NCBI RefSeq assembly: GCF_017696085.1
Contig: NZ_JAAORH010000001.1
Coordinates: forward strand, 903,954-967,953
Reading direction: 5' to 3'
Source of the DNA: Prochlorococcus marinus XMU1410
GTDB lineage: Bacteria; Cyanobacteriota; Cyanobacteriia; PCC-6307; Cyanobiaceae
DNA length: 64,000 bases
Both the position numbers and the translations under genes were made by a program. The notes under the pieces were generated by a model. The model was not told the origin of the DNA, made no database searches, and saw only the letters and a program-made list of their open reading frames with translations. Below are positions 1 through 7,724 of the stretch, one piece after another; position 1 is the stretch's first letter, and each line of letters starts with the position of its first letter.

Positions 1-278
1 GCTTCTGACTCTATTCTTTCTTCTTTAACTTCACTTTCTTCTGGTTCCTCTAATTTTTCTTCTGACTCTATTCTTTCTTCTTTAACTTCACTTTCTTCTG
101 GTTCCTCTAGTTTTACTTTTGAATTTGCTGATTTTTGATCTTCATCTTTACTTAAGAGGAACTTTAATAGTTTTTTGAATAATAAGAAACCTTTTTCAAC
201 TCTTTTTGGACCTAAAATTGAAAGCAAAATTACTAATATTATGAATATTTCAGGTGAATTTAAACCTAATAGTTTCAT
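1..278 (-). CDS. TatA/Hcf106-like membrane protein, C-terminus outside window
   Basis: The frame starts at ATG 278 and runs off the window at position 1, so at least 92 residues are visible. The N-terminus has the TatA/TatB plan: a short start, a Pro-Glu before one hydrophobic helix (about residues 9-24), then a Gly-Pro-Lys turn and a basic amphipathic helix (about 26-45). After that comes an acidic and basic tail made of 19-residue tandem repeats rich in Glu, Ser and Lys. TatA-family proteins form the twin-arginine translocation pore in the thylakoid or plasma membrane. The long charged repeat tail is unusual for TatA, so this may be a paralogue with another role. The family call rests on motif similarity only. 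Confidence 0.6.
   Translation of the reverse strand, partial: MKLLGLNSPEIFIILVILLSILGPKRVEKGFLLFKKLLKFLLSKDEDQKSANSKVKLEEPEESEVKEERIESEEKLEEPEESEVKEERIESE
4..117. repeat. 57-bp tandem repeat, two copies inside the TatA-like gene
   Basis: Two adjacent 57-bp units (4-60 and 61-117) differ at only two bases. On the minus strand each encodes a 19-residue acidic block. More copies may lie beyond the window edge. Confidence 0.9.
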
Positions 279-325
279 AAATTTTTATATTCTATTTATA
301 TTTTAGTACATGCTAAAAATTTAAT

Positions 326-718
326 CTAATTATTCTCAAAAGTTGGTAAGTAGAGTTCCCTATTTGATGCAATTAAACCTTCTTCTTTAAAAAAAATTTC
401 TAGGTCTTTTAGATCATTTATATCTACAAATTCACCACAATTATCTAATATATTATTATGGGTGAAATTCCATAAATCAACCAGATATTCGTCATCATCT
501 GGAAATGCTACAAATTTCAAATATGTATTATTCAAAGCATATTCACTAGCAAAATCAGAATCTAAACCTTCCCTCTTAGCATCACAATAAACTTTAGCAA
601 ATCTTTTACCTACAGAAGTTTGAGCACTTGATAAGTCTAAATTACCTTGAATAGCATTTACATTTATTGGTGCAAAAAAAATAATTATTGGAAGAAAAAT
701 AGATAATAATATAAACAA
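326..718 (-). CDS. small secreted protein with two conserved cysteines
   Basis: A 130-residue protein of unknown function. Residues 1-22 form a hydrophobic signal peptide ending in Val-Asn-Ala, so the mature protein should be periplasmic or lumenal. The mature part has Tyr-Cys-Asp-Ala followed by Gly-Leu-Asp-Ser-Asp, and a second Cys in Asp-Asn-Cys-Gly. The same pattern (Leu-Cys-Asn-Ala, Gly-Phe-Asp-Leu-Asp, later Val-Cys-Pro) occurs in the secreted protein at 62859-63293, so the two look like distant paralogues. A disulfide between the two cysteines is an inference. Confidence 0.75.
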   Translation of the reverse strand: MFILLSIFLPIIIFFAPINVNAIQGNLDLSSAQTSVGKRFAKVYCDAKREGLDSDFASEYALNNTYLKFVAFPDDDEYLVDLWNFTHNNILDNCGEFVDINDLKDLEIFFKEEGLIASNRELYLPTFENN

Positions 719-888
719 GAAAAAATTTCCTTTTAAACTTTCAACTAAAATAAACTAGCAAAAAAAGTAATCAATTAGGCCTATTTGAGTAAAAGCACTT
801 ATTATAAATTAAGAAATAAATAGAAAAAATAAAATCAGCTCCATATTTGAATTTATAATAAAGAAAGATGAAATAAATTTAAAATTAT

Positions 889-1896
889 ATGTCTTCAAAT
901 ATAAGGCTAAAAGGAAGGGGAGTTAACAGGATAATTACGAGTAAGGTCATGCTATCGCCATTAGCAGGAGTTACAGATAACATTTTTAGACGACTTGTAC
1001 GTAAATGGGCTCCAAACTCTTTACTTTTTACAGAAATGATAAATGCCACAAGTCTTAAAAAAGGATATGGCACACAAAAAATCAATCAAATAGATTTAGA
1101 AGAAGGTCCAATTGGAGTACAAATATTTGATAATAGGCCCTATGCTGTTTCTGAAGCTGCGAAACAAGCTGAGGACTCTGGAGCTTTCTTAATTGATATA
1201 AATATGGGATGTCCAGTAAAAAAAATTGCAAAGAAAGGTGGAGGCAGTGCCTTAATTAAAGACCGAAAACTTGCTATAGAATTAGTCAAAAATGTTGTAA
1301 AAGCTGTTAGAGTTCCAGTAACAGTAAAAACACGACTCGGATGGGATAGTAAAGAAGAAAATATAGAGGATTTCTTATTTAAACTTCAAGATGCGGGAGC
1401 AACGATGATCACACTTCATGGAAGAACTAGAAAACAGGGTTTTTCAGGCAAGTCTGATTGGGAAATGATCGGGAGACTTAAAAAGTTGTTGGAAATTCCA
1501 GTAATTGCTAATGGAGATATCAAAAATCCAGATGACGCTCTTAATTGTTTAAAAAAAACAAATGCTGATGGTGTAATGATTGGACGAGGAATTTTAGGAT
1601 CCCCATGGAAAATAGGAGAAATAGATTATGCCCTTAGAGAAAATAAAAATTTTAAAAAACCAAAAACAGAAGAAAAACTATATTTAATTATTGAGCATCT
1701 TGATGAATTAATAAAAGAAAAAGGAGATCATGGATTGCTAATTGCAAGGAAACATATCTCATGGACATGCAAAGACTTTAAAGGAGCATCAAATTTGAGA
1801 AAAAACTTGGTTAGAGCTGCTGATAAAAATGAAGTTAAAAATTTAATAATTAAAATGATTAAAACTTTGAATAATGAAAAACATAGATTAGATTAA
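889..1896 (+). CDS. dus: tRNA-dihydrouridine synthase
   Basis: A 335-residue flavoenzyme of the DUS family, which reduces specific uridines in the tRNA D-loop using FMN and NADPH. The TIM-barrel start Leu-Ser-Pro-Leu-Ala-Gly-Val-Thr-Asp is at about residues 22-30. The catalytic cysteine is in Asn-Met-Gly-Cys-Pro (Cys108). The motif His-Gly-Arg-Thr-Arg lies near residue 181, and the FMN phosphate-binding Ile-Ala-Asn-Gly-Asp-Ile and Met-Ile-Gly-Arg-Gly follow. The length is normal for DusB/NifR3-type enzymes. The first ATG of the frame is used. A DUF2470 protein follows 18 bp downstream on the same strand and may be cotranscribed. Confidence 0.93.
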   Translation: MSSNIRLKGRGVNRIITSKVMLSPLAGVTDNIFRRLVRKWAPNSLLFTEMINATSLKKGYGTQKINQIDLEEGPIGVQIFDNRPYAVSEAAKQAEDSGAFLIDINMGCPVKKIAKKGGGSALIKDRKLAIELVKNVVKAVRVPVTVKTRLGWDSKEENIEDFLFKLQDAGATMITLHGRTRKQGFSGKSDWEMIGRLKKLLEIPVIANGDIKNPDDALNCLKKTNADGVMIGRGILGSPWKIGEIDYALRENKNFKKPKTEEKLYLIIEHLDELIKEKGDHGLLIARKHISWTCKDFKGASNLRKNLVRAADKNEVKNLIIKMIKTLNNEKHRLD

Positions 1897-1914
1897 TACA
1901 AATTTTTTTTTTAA

Positions 1915-2172
1915 ATGAAAATTATTAGTAAAGAAACAAGTAAAAGAGTTTGTGATCACATGAACAATGATCACATAGATTCAGTGCACAAATATCTTAT
2001 TAATTATGCGAAGATATCAAGATTTAAGAATGCTTATATGGAAGAAATTAATAATAGTTATATAAAAATCAATTACGATGGCCAATCAGCAATTATCAAT
2101 TTTAAAAATGAAATATCTGAAGAAGAAATTCATTCAACCTTAGTATCAATGATTAAAGACATTAAAAAATAA
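1915..2172 (+). CDS. DUF2470 domain protein
   Basis: An 85-residue protein with the signature of the DUF2470 domain, found as the C-terminal part of HugZ-like heme-utilisation proteins and as a stand-alone cyanobacterial protein. The key motif is His-Met-Asn-Asn-Asp-His-Ile-Asp-Ser at about residues 15-23. A heme- or flavin-related role is known for relatives but is not shown here. There is no signal peptide or membrane segment. Confidence 0.8.
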   Translation: MKIISKETSKRVCDHMNNDHIDSVHKYLINYAKISRFKNAYMEEINNSYIKINYDGQSAIINFKNEISEEEIHSTLVSMIKDIKK

Positions 2173-2191
2173 AATAATTTATAAAAAAATT

Positions 2192-2356
2192 CTAATTTTT
2201 ATTTTCATAGTAATCAGTTATATTTTTACATTCTTCAAATGAAATCATACTTAATCTAGATGTGGCTTTTATTTTTAGAATTGCACAAACAGCTAATAAA
2301 TCAGAGCTATCAACATTAAGGGCTTCAGAAAGCTCTAGAATCCTAAGACCTTTCAT
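2192..2356 (-). CDS. 54-aa protein resembling the IF2_N domain
   Basis: A short frame read directly from the minus strand. It starts with Met-Lys-Gly-Leu-Arg-Ile-Leu-Glu-Leu-Ser-Glu-Ala-Leu-Asn-Val and continues with Ser-Ser-Asp-Leu-Leu, the helix-turn pattern of the small IF2_N domain (N-terminus of translation factor IF-2), here without any GTPase. The rest reads Ile-Lys-Ala-Thr-Ser-Arg-Leu-Ser and then an acidic tail. A nucleic-acid or ribosome-associated role is an inference. Stop codon TAG at 2192-2194. Confidence 0.65.
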   Translation of the reverse strand: MKGLRILELSEALNVDSSDLLAVCAILKIKATSRLSMISFEECKNITDYYENKN

Positions 2357-2400
2357 TAGTATTTAAAAAATCTTTTTCTAAATTTTCAAGAACCTTTAAA

Positions 2401-2637
2401 TCAATGGGCTGCATTTTTTCCCAAACCTGCAACGAATGGAAAAGTTTGTTCATCACCAAAAATATCTTCTGCTGAAGAATTAGAAATATTATTTTTTTTA
2501 TTATCCGGCTTAATTTCTTCAATTTCATTAGAAATATTCTCTTTAATGTTATTTTCAATTTCTTTTGCTAATAAATTATTCGTATTAGAAAATATTGAAA
2601 AAACTAATACACATAAAAACATAATAATTCTTTTCAT
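2401..2637 (-). CDS. small secreted protein of unknown function
   Basis: A 78-residue frame with a signal peptide (about residues 1-24, ending Leu-Leu-Ala-Lys), an Asn/Glu-rich linker, and a C-terminal block Phe-Gly-Asp-Glu-Gln-Thr-Phe-Pro-Phe-Val-Ala-Gly-Leu-Gly that looks conserved. The frame in another phase over the same bases (2343-2558) lacks these features and is treated as a shadow, except for a possible 23-codon tail discussed in the findings. Confidence 0.65.
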   Translation of the reverse strand: MKRIIMFLCVLVFSIFSNTNNLLAKEIENNIKENISNEIEEIKPDNKKNNISNSSAEDIFGDEQTFPFVAGLGKNAAH

Positions 2638-2738
2638 AAAAAAAATTTATCTAATACTATTGTCATACGCAAATAAAGTTATTTAGAAAGACTAGATAAT
2701 TTTAAAACAAATCTAAATAAATCAAAATAAAAAAATAT

Positions 2739-2975
2739 TCATCTTCCCAACTTATTTCTATTTTTAAATCTAATTAAAAAATAAAGACCTAGTAACAAAA
2801 GAATTGCCAAGGAGTACTGATTAAGAAAAAAATAAACTATATATACTAGAAATGGGAACAAGCACGCCCTCTTAAAATTTAATTTCTGTTCCTTTGACAT
2901 ATTTTTCCAATTTAAATATTCTTCCCATTGAAAAATCTTCTTCATTTTTCTACTTTTATTTTTACGATTAAACAT
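2739..2975 (-). CDS. small two-helix membrane protein
   Basis: A 78-residue frame. A basic N-terminal region with an aromatic segment (Phe-Gln-Trp-Glu-Glu-Tyr-Leu-Asn-Trp) precedes two hydrophobic segments (about 39-51 and 54-68) and a basic tail. An internal ATG 30 bp downstream is an alternative start. Function unknown. Confidence 0.6.
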   Translation of the reverse strand: MFNRKNKSRKMKKIFQWEEYLNWKNMSKEQKLNFKRACLFPFLVYIVYFFLNQYSLAILLLLGLYFLIRFKNRNKLGR

Positions 2976-3081
2976 AACTTTATAAATATAGTCTTTATGA
3001 TTCTTATGTTAATAAACAAAATTAATCAACAATATCAAAATAAGTTTATTTCATTGAATAAAAATATTTTTTAAATAAAAG

Positions 3082-3501
3082 ATGAACTCAAAACCAGTTT
3101 GGAAAATAGAAAAAATTGTCTTACCTCAAGATGCAGATCATGCAGGCGTGATGTGGCACGGTAAGTATTTTAATTGGCTTGAAGAAAGCCGAATAAATGC
3201 ACTTTCGGAAGTAGGTATAAGTTATTTCGAACTAACTAAAAATGGCTTAGATTTACCTTTAATCAATACTTCAATAAAATATAAATCTCCTTTATTTCTT
3301 GGTGAAAAAATAATAATCGAGAGCGAATTCAATATTGATAAAAGTCCTAGGATTAATGTAATTTCAAAGTTTCTTAACAAAAAAAATGAAATCTTAACTA
3401 TTGCTGAAGTCAATTTAGTCTTAATAAATAAACTGAATTTTTCTATAATAAGAAAAAGGCCAGATTTCCTATCGGAAGCCTTTAGTAAGTTAAACGGTTA
3501 A
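3082..3501 (+). CDS. 4HBT-family acyl-CoA thioesterase
   Basis: A 139-residue hotdog-fold protein. Residues 15-35 carry the 4-hydroxybenzoyl-CoA thioesterase signature: Gln-Asp-Ala-Asp-His-Ala-Gly-Val-Met-Trp-His-Gly-Lys-Tyr-Phe and then Trp-Leu-Glu-Glu. Asp17 is at the catalytic aspartate position of the family. In cyanobacteria a relative hydrolyses 1,4-dihydroxy-2-naphthoyl-CoA in phylloquinone synthesis. That substrate is a reasonable guess but is not provable here. Confidence 0.82.
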   Translation: MNSKPVWKIEKIVLPQDADHAGVMWHGKYFNWLEESRINALSEVGISYFELTKNGLDLPLINTSIKYKSPLFLGEKIIIESEFNIDKSPRINVISKFLNKKNEILTIAEVNLVLINKLNFSIIRKRPDFLSEAFSKLNG

Positions 3502-3543
3502 AACTATTATCCGCCAATTGAATGATTTATTAGATTATTAATT

Positions 3544-3741
3544 ATGAATATATTTCAAGTTATTGATTCTTATCAATATGAAATGGAATCAAGATATCAA
3601 GAAAAATCAATGCTTACAAATCTTTTTACAGAGCACAAATTTATAGGATGGTTAGGGTTGTTTATAGTATTTTTTTCTATCTTTGCAATTTTTGTTTTTC
3701 AATTTCTTGAGTGGGAAAGTAATGACAATAATAAAAGTTAA
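3544..3741 (+). CDS. 65-aa single-helix membrane protein
   Basis: A short protein with a polar N-terminal half and one strong transmembrane helix (about residues 35-55) ending in Phe-Leu-Glu-Trp-Glu. It lies 42 bp after the thioesterase on the same strand. Family not recognised. Confidence 0.55.
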   Translation: MNIFQVIDSYQYEMESRYQEKSMLTNLFTEHKFIGWLGLFIVFFSIFAIFVFQFLEWESNDNNKS

Positions 3742-3781
3742 GAAGATTTAATGCTTATAATTCAACTGAATGAATTAAAAA

Positions 3782-4033
3782 ATGGCTATCTACTTAAAAA
3801 TAACTAACCCTACAGAGGTTGTAAAAAAAAAGACTTCAAAATGGCTTACAGATATTACGCCTGAAAGAATTGATAGAAAATTGGTCGAGGATGAAGTAAT
3901 AAAAGGCATTATCGAGCAATTAACATTAGAAGGCATAAAAGGAGAAATATCAGCAATTAATGGGTTTGAAGTAAATGAATCTTCAGTAATAACAAAAAAT
4001 AATTTTGTTATTAGAAAAACAAAAACTTTTTAG
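3782..4033 (+). CDS. 83-aa hypothetical protein
   Basis: A soluble, Lys/Glu/Ile-rich protein without signal peptide or membrane segment. It lies between two same-strand genes with gaps of 40 and 19 bp, which supports translation as part of a small cluster. Family not recognised. Confidence 0.65.
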   Translation: MAIYLKITNPTEVVKKKTSKWLTDITPERIDRKLVEDEVIKGIIEQLTLEGIKGEISAINGFEVNESSVITKNNFVIRKTKTF

Positions 4034-4052
4034 ATCGAAAATAAATTCTTAG

Positions 4053-4922
4053 ATGAAAATCTTTCTTATTTTTATTATTTTTATCATTTTTTTAATTTTT
4101 ATAATTGTAAGGGATTATCAAATTAAAAAGGAAAAGTTTAAATTAAATAATGCCTTAAATTCCAATTTCTTCATTCAAAAAATTAATGATTTAATAGAAG
4201 AAAATAAATACAATTTGTTAGAGGAGAGGATCAGATTAAGGGAAATAGATGCCTACGGTAACGAGGATTATAAAAAATGGATTGGCAATCCACCTCTTGA
4301 TGAAAAAGCTATTGAGAAAAATATATTAAATGGATCCAAGCGATTTAAAGAGGGTATACCATACTTCTGGGAAAAAGTAATTTTAAAAAAATTTGGCGGT
4401 ATGGACTTATTTTTCGAAAAGTGGAGATCATATTGCAAAGAAAATCCTACTATTGATGATGAGATAATTGGATCTATTAGAAAGCTCGAGACTGAAGATT
4501 GGTTTGTATTCATAGCAAGTCAAATAGAGAAATCATGCTTAAACCTAATAGAAAAAAACTACTCAAGTAAAAACAAGGAAAACTACAAAAAAGGTATTAG
4601 ATTTGAAAAACATTGTATGGAAATTCTCAAACAAAATGGCTGGGAAGTAAAAGAAACCCCTAATACAGGAGATCAAGGGGTTGACTTAATTGCTTCAATA
4701 AATGATTTAAGAATATGTATTCAATGCAAAGATCATGAAAAAGCTATTGGAAATAAAGCAGTTCAGGAAATTTCAGCTGGTAAATTATTTTGGAAAGGTA
4801 CACATGCAATAATAGTCTCAAAATCAGGCTTTACAAAATCAGCTCATCAACTAGCAAAATCAAATAAAGTGGAACTAATCAATGAATATCAATTAAAAGA
4901 TTTAGAAAAGTTTATTGTTTAA
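4053..4922 (+). CDS. membrane-anchored Mrr-type restriction endonuclease-like protein
   Basis: A 289-residue protein with one N-terminal transmembrane helix (about 2-20), a charged middle region, and a C-terminal Mrr_cat-like PD-(D/E)xK nuclease domain (about 180-285). The catalytic series is visible: Glu185 in Arg-Phe-Glu-Lys-His, Asp211 in Gly-Asp-Gln-Gly-Val-Asp, and Gln224-Cys225-Lys226. Mrr-type enzymes cut modified DNA, but cyanobacterial homologues of this type are uncharacterised. No methyltransferase or specificity subunit lies nearby, so this is a solitary nuclease rather than part of a restriction-modification pair. Confidence 0.8.
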   Translation: MKIFLIFIIFIIFLIFIIVRDYQIKKEKFKLNNALNSNFFIQKINDLIEENKYNLLEERIRLREIDAYGNEDYKKWIGNPPLDEKAIEKNILNGSKRFKEGIPYFWEKVILKKFGGMDLFFEKWRSYCKENPTIDDEIIGSIRKLETEDWFVFIASQIEKSCLNLIEKNYSSKNKENYKKGIRFEKHCMEILKQNGWEVKETPNTGDQGVDLIASINDLRICIQCKDHEKAIGNKAVQEISAGKLFWKGTHAIIVSKSGFTKSAHQLAKSNKVELINEYQLKDLEKFIV

Positions 4923-4927
4923 ATACT

Positions 4928-5332
4928 TTATATCAATTGTGTTAAACCCTCTTTGTAAAGTAAAAGTGTTGTAAAAATTCCTGAGGCCCACATTAAACCT
5001 CTAGCTGTTGGAATATTAAATACATATGCACCAATATATAAAAAACGAAAAATAGGATGAATCAATGCTGCAATTATTGCAATATTAGAGTCAGTTAAAG
5101 TAATCAAACAAAGAAGACATGCGGGTGCATGTAGGGAAATACTTTCCCAACAATTTTGATGACACCAAACTGCTCTTTTTCCAAATGAAGGTAATTCATC
5201 GAATAAAGCCCTTGGAGCAGACATATTTTCTACAGAATATCCTGCTTTAACTCTCCCTATAGTTAATGGAATAATTGATAATAAAACAATTCCAACTGAT
5301 AGACAAAGGCTCCAGGCAAAAGCTACTTGCAT
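4928..5332 (-). CDS. MAPEG-family membrane protein
   Basis: A 134-residue integral membrane protein with about four hydrophobic helices. It has the MAPEG pattern Pro-Arg-Ala-Leu-Phe followed by Arg-Ala-Val-Trp-Cys-His-Gln-Asn-Cys-Trp-Glu and later Arg-Phe-Leu-Tyr-Ile-Gly-Ala-Tyr. MAPEG proteins in eukaryotes act in eicosanoid and glutathione metabolism; the role of the cyanobacterial ones is unknown. It is convergent with the Mrr-type gene, 5 bp apart. Confidence 0.8.
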   Translation of the reverse strand: MQVAFAWSLCLSVGIVLLSIIPLTIGRVKAGYSVENMSAPRALFDELPSFGKRAVWCHQNCWESISLHAPACLLCLITLTDSNIAIIAALIHPIFRFLYIGAYVFNIPTARGLMWASGIFTTLLLYKEGLTQLI

Positions 5333-5451
5333 ATAATTTAAATAATAATATTAGCTTAATAATTGAAGCTCGTTATCGTGATAAATGAAAAATCATTACC
5401 ATAGATTAAACTTTGCAAAAAATGTTGTAATTTATATTAAAAAAATCATTT

Positions 5452-5577
5452 ATGGATATTTCAAAGGTAGTTTTAACTTTTGTCATAAGTTTACTAATAT
5501 ATTTTGCTTTTCTGTTTTTAGGATTTTTTCTTAAGGATAAAAATTTAAAGGCTCAGAATCTAAAAAAAGAAGAATAG
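5452..5577 (+). CDS. 41-aa single-helix membrane protein
   Basis: A short frame starting Met-Asp-Ile-Ser-Lys, with one long hydrophobic helix (about residues 6-27) and a Lys/Glu-rich tail. The size and layout recall small thylakoid subunits, but no known subunit is recognised. Confidence 0.5.
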   Translation: MDISKVVLTFVISLLIYFAFLFLGFFLKDKNLKAQNLKKEE

Positions 5578-5707
5578 ATAATTAATTCCACAAAAATTTA
5601 TTATTTTCACAATATTTTTATATCTTTTTGGATATATTTCATGGAAATAAAATTTGATCCAAATAATAATGAGGGATATTGAAATTCAATAAGAAAGTTG
5701 CCGGTAT

Positions 5708-6001
5708 ATGAAAAAATTTTATAAGTTTCTGAAAAGTTTTCTATTTATATCACTTTGGCTTATTTTATCCTCATTTTTAACCCAATATTGGAATACCTTT
5801 CATTGGGAATATCTTTACTTAAACTTCAGAATTATATTTGATAAAGAATTTTGGTTTATTGTAGAAAAAATTCTTTTAGGATTTGATATTGGTTACTGGT
5901 TAGAAGAAGCACTGAAATTCTTAAGTTATGAAATACCTAAAGAATCTTTTAAATATTTTCCAATTTATTTCGTATTAAAGTCTATTTGGATAAAGAATTA
6001 A
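5708..6001 (+). CDS. 97-aa hydrophobic protein of unknown function
   Basis: An N-terminal transmembrane or signal-anchor segment (about 9-25) is followed by an aromatic-rich region with many Trp, Tyr and Phe and few charges. Convergent with the PAP/fibrillin gene that ends at 6011. Family not recognised. Confidence 0.5.
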   Translation: MKKFYKFLKSFLFISLWLILSSFLTQYWNTFHWEYLYLNFRIIFDKEFWFIVEKILLGFDIGYWLEEALKFLSYEIPKESFKYFPIYFVLKSIWIKN

Positions 6002-6010
6002 TTTATATTT

Positions 6011-6553
6011 TTAATAGATTTTAATAAATTCTTTAAAATTGTTGAATAAAGTCGAAGAATTTATTTTTCTTAAAACAAATAAAGTTCCTTTATCACCTCT
6101 GCAAATTCTAAGATTACTACTTAAAAAAGTTATCTCTAACCACCCTAATTGTTCATTATTTATTTCTTTCATAGCCTTTATATTTTTTCTTCCGAACTTA
6201 GGACCTATAACGCCAGCATGTGTAAATTTGACCCCAATTTTTTTTTCATTTATGTAATTAAGTCTTATTAAAATACCAGTACCAATAATTGATTTTATTC
6301 CTCTAGGTTTAAGTAAATTAAGACCAGTTAAATTAAAGGGATCAAGAATTTGAAGATTATCAATAAAAGGAGAATATTTTAAAAAGGGACTATTAGAACT
6401 ACTCCACATAAGCTCCCAAACACCCTGTAAATCATTTCTATCTTTGCTAAAGGAAAAATTATGATCAATTTCAAGTTGTTCGGCAATAGTCTGTATTCTC
6501 TCTGAATTTGGAGATTTAAGAAGTAAATTTAATAAATCATTCTCGCTTTCCAT
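6011..6553 (-). CDS. PAP/fibrillin family protein
   Basis: A 180-residue plastid-lipid-associated (PAP/fibrillin) protein. Visible signatures are Leu-Gln-Gly-Val-Trp-Glu-Leu-Met-Trp-Ser-Ser-Ser near residues 42-53 and the C-terminal Leu-Arg-Ile-Cys-Arg-Gly-Asp-Lys-Gly-Thr-Leu-Phe-Val-Leu. Family members bind lipids or quinones at thylakoids or plastoglobule-like bodies. There is no signal peptide. A second family member lies at 8985-9755. Confidence 0.85.
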   Translation of the reverse strand: MESENDLLNLLLKSPNSERIQTIAEQLEIDHNFSFSKDRNDLQGVWELMWSSSNSPFLKYSPFIDNLQILDPFNLTGLNLLKPRGIKSIIGTGILIRLNYINEKKIGVKFTHAGVIGPKFGRKNIKAMKEINNEQLGWLEITFLSSNLRICRGDKGTLFVLRKINSSTLFNNFKEFIKIY

Positions 6554-6632
6554 TTAATAAACGCTGGAGTACATAGCTAAGGATAAATACTTACTTCCAT
6601 GTGCTATATTCTAACAAGAATGTGTTGATTTG

Positions 6633-6917
6633 ATGACAAAGAGCTATTGGCTTAAGAAAATTTCAATTCCAAATGCTGATTTATTTCTGGAATATATAAG
6701 GACAGTATTGCCTTGGATTAAATCTGTGGGAGGAGTAATAGTAAAAAGAGATTTAATACAAGAATCAACCTCAAATGAATGGGATGGAGGGCAGCTTGGA
6801 TTAGTAATTGAATTCGAATCAAAATTTGCTGCTAAAAAAGCATTTTATTCTGAAGTATTTCAAAAATATCTGAAGTCAAGAGATTTAATGGAACTAGTGA
6901 CTATAAGTACTCTTTAA
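6633..6917 (+). CDS. DUF1330 family protein
   Basis: A 94-residue protein with the DUF1330 ferredoxin-like pattern: Tyr-Trp near the start, a Lys-Ser-Val-Gly-Gly turn, Val-Ile-Glu-Phe-Glu-Ser, and an Ala-rich helix before Tyr-Ser-Glu. ATG 6633 is preferred over the TTG at 6630 directly before it. Function of the family is unknown. Confidence 0.75.
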   Translation: MTKSYWLKKISIPNADLFLEYIRTVLPWIKSVGGVIVKRDLIQESTSNEWDGGQLGLVIEFESKFAAKKAFYSEVFQKYLKSRDLMELVTISTL

Positions 6918-7054
6918 AAAAATCAACCAATAGCGATCTCATACTAACAATTTATAAGTATTTATTACTATTAAATTATTTTTGTAATATTTATAACTTC
7001 ACTAGCTTTAGCATATTTTGCAAAATTTAATTGTAAAAGTAATCCGTTAATCAA

Positions 7055-7234
7055 ATGAACTATTCAACAGAAAAGGACGATTATTTGATGACAACTCCAT
7101 ATACAAAAAAAATTCAGCAAAAATTTGAAAAGGTTAAATCTTTTTTAGAGCAAAATGGATTTAATCCTTCATCAGAGAGCTTAATGCAAGATATAGTTAG
7201 CTCAGAAGAATATATTGCTAAAAATGGCTTATAA
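7055..7234 (+). CDS. 59-aa hypothetical protein
   Basis: A short polar protein beginning Met-Asn-Tyr-Ser-Thr-Glu-Lys. An internal ATG (residue 12) begins a Met-Thr-Thr-Pro-Tyr-Thr block that could be the true start. The body is helical and Lys/Glu-rich. It converges with the Psb34-like gene 4 bp away. Family not recognised. Confidence 0.55.
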   Translation: MNYSTEKDDYLMTTPYTKKIQQKFEKVKSFLEQNGFNPSSESLMQDIVSSEEYIAKNGL

Positions 7235-7238
7235 AATA

Positions 7239-7418
7239 TCAGAATATATTCAGAGTCCTTAAATAATAAAAACCGCCTATCAGAAAAGGTAATAATATTC
7301 CAATAAATAAAAATATGGATTTCTTTGATTCGCCTTCTGATATGGGGTTAATTTCTGGTTCAATTGCAAAACCATTTTGTCTACCACCGCTTTCGGTTGT
7401 ATAACCTTTTTTATTCAT
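7239..7418 (-). CDS. psb34: Psb34-like (ssl1498 family) light-harvesting-like protein
   Basis: A 59-residue single-helix protein too short for ordinary gene finding. The N-terminal half reads Gly-Tyr-Thr-Thr-Glu-Ser-Gly-Gly-Arg-Gln-Asn-Gly-Phe-Ala-Ile-Glu-Pro-Glu, which matches the ssl1498/Psb34 pattern (Thr-x-Glu-x-Gly-Gly-Arg-x-Asn-x-Phe-Ala-x-Glu-Pro). A single transmembrane helix (about 36-52) follows. Psb34 binds the CP47 module during photosystem II assembly and is related to high-light-inducible proteins. The assignment is from motif memory. Confidence 0.75.
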   Translation of the reverse strand: MNKKGYTTESGGRQNGFAIEPEINPISEGESKKSIFLFIGILLPFLIGGFYYLRTLNIF

Positions 7419-7504
7419 AAGAAAAATAATATAAGCAGATTATCTCATGCAAAAACTTATTTAAAAAAAATTTTTTACATTTAGAATTAAACTAATTTTA
7501 TGAT

Positions 7505-7639
7505 CTAATAATTGATTTCAATCTGAGATTTCAATTTGGCAGCTTTTTTTAAAAGACCTACAACTTCCTTACGGCCAGTAGCAAACTCAGCCTGGTTTAG
7601 TAAATCGCTATATTTTTTTGTAATTTCTCTATGGTTCAT
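7505..7639 (-). CDS. 44-aa basic helical protein
   Basis: A short soluble frame starting Met-Asn-His-Arg-Glu-Ile-Thr-Lys, predicted helical with Lys-rich segments, ending TAG at 7505-7507. It lies between two other small minus-strand genes. Family not recognised. Confidence 0.5.
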   Translation of the reverse strand: MNHREITKKYSDLLNQAEFATGRKEVVGLLKKAAKLKSQIEINY

Positions 7640-7724
7640 TTTGAATATTATCTTTTAAAATTATAAAGTTACTAAAAAAAGTTTTTGTATAAAAGATATC
7701 AAAAAAGAGATTAAGTACCTTTAC

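Noticed and set aside
885-1085. 66-aa minus-strand ORF
   Set aside because: It lies entirely antisense to the start of the dihydrouridine synthase gene, which has clear catalytic motifs.
5580-5650. Short hydrophobic frame after the 41-aa membrane protein
   Set aside because: No usable start codon; starts only after a stop and cannot be supported.
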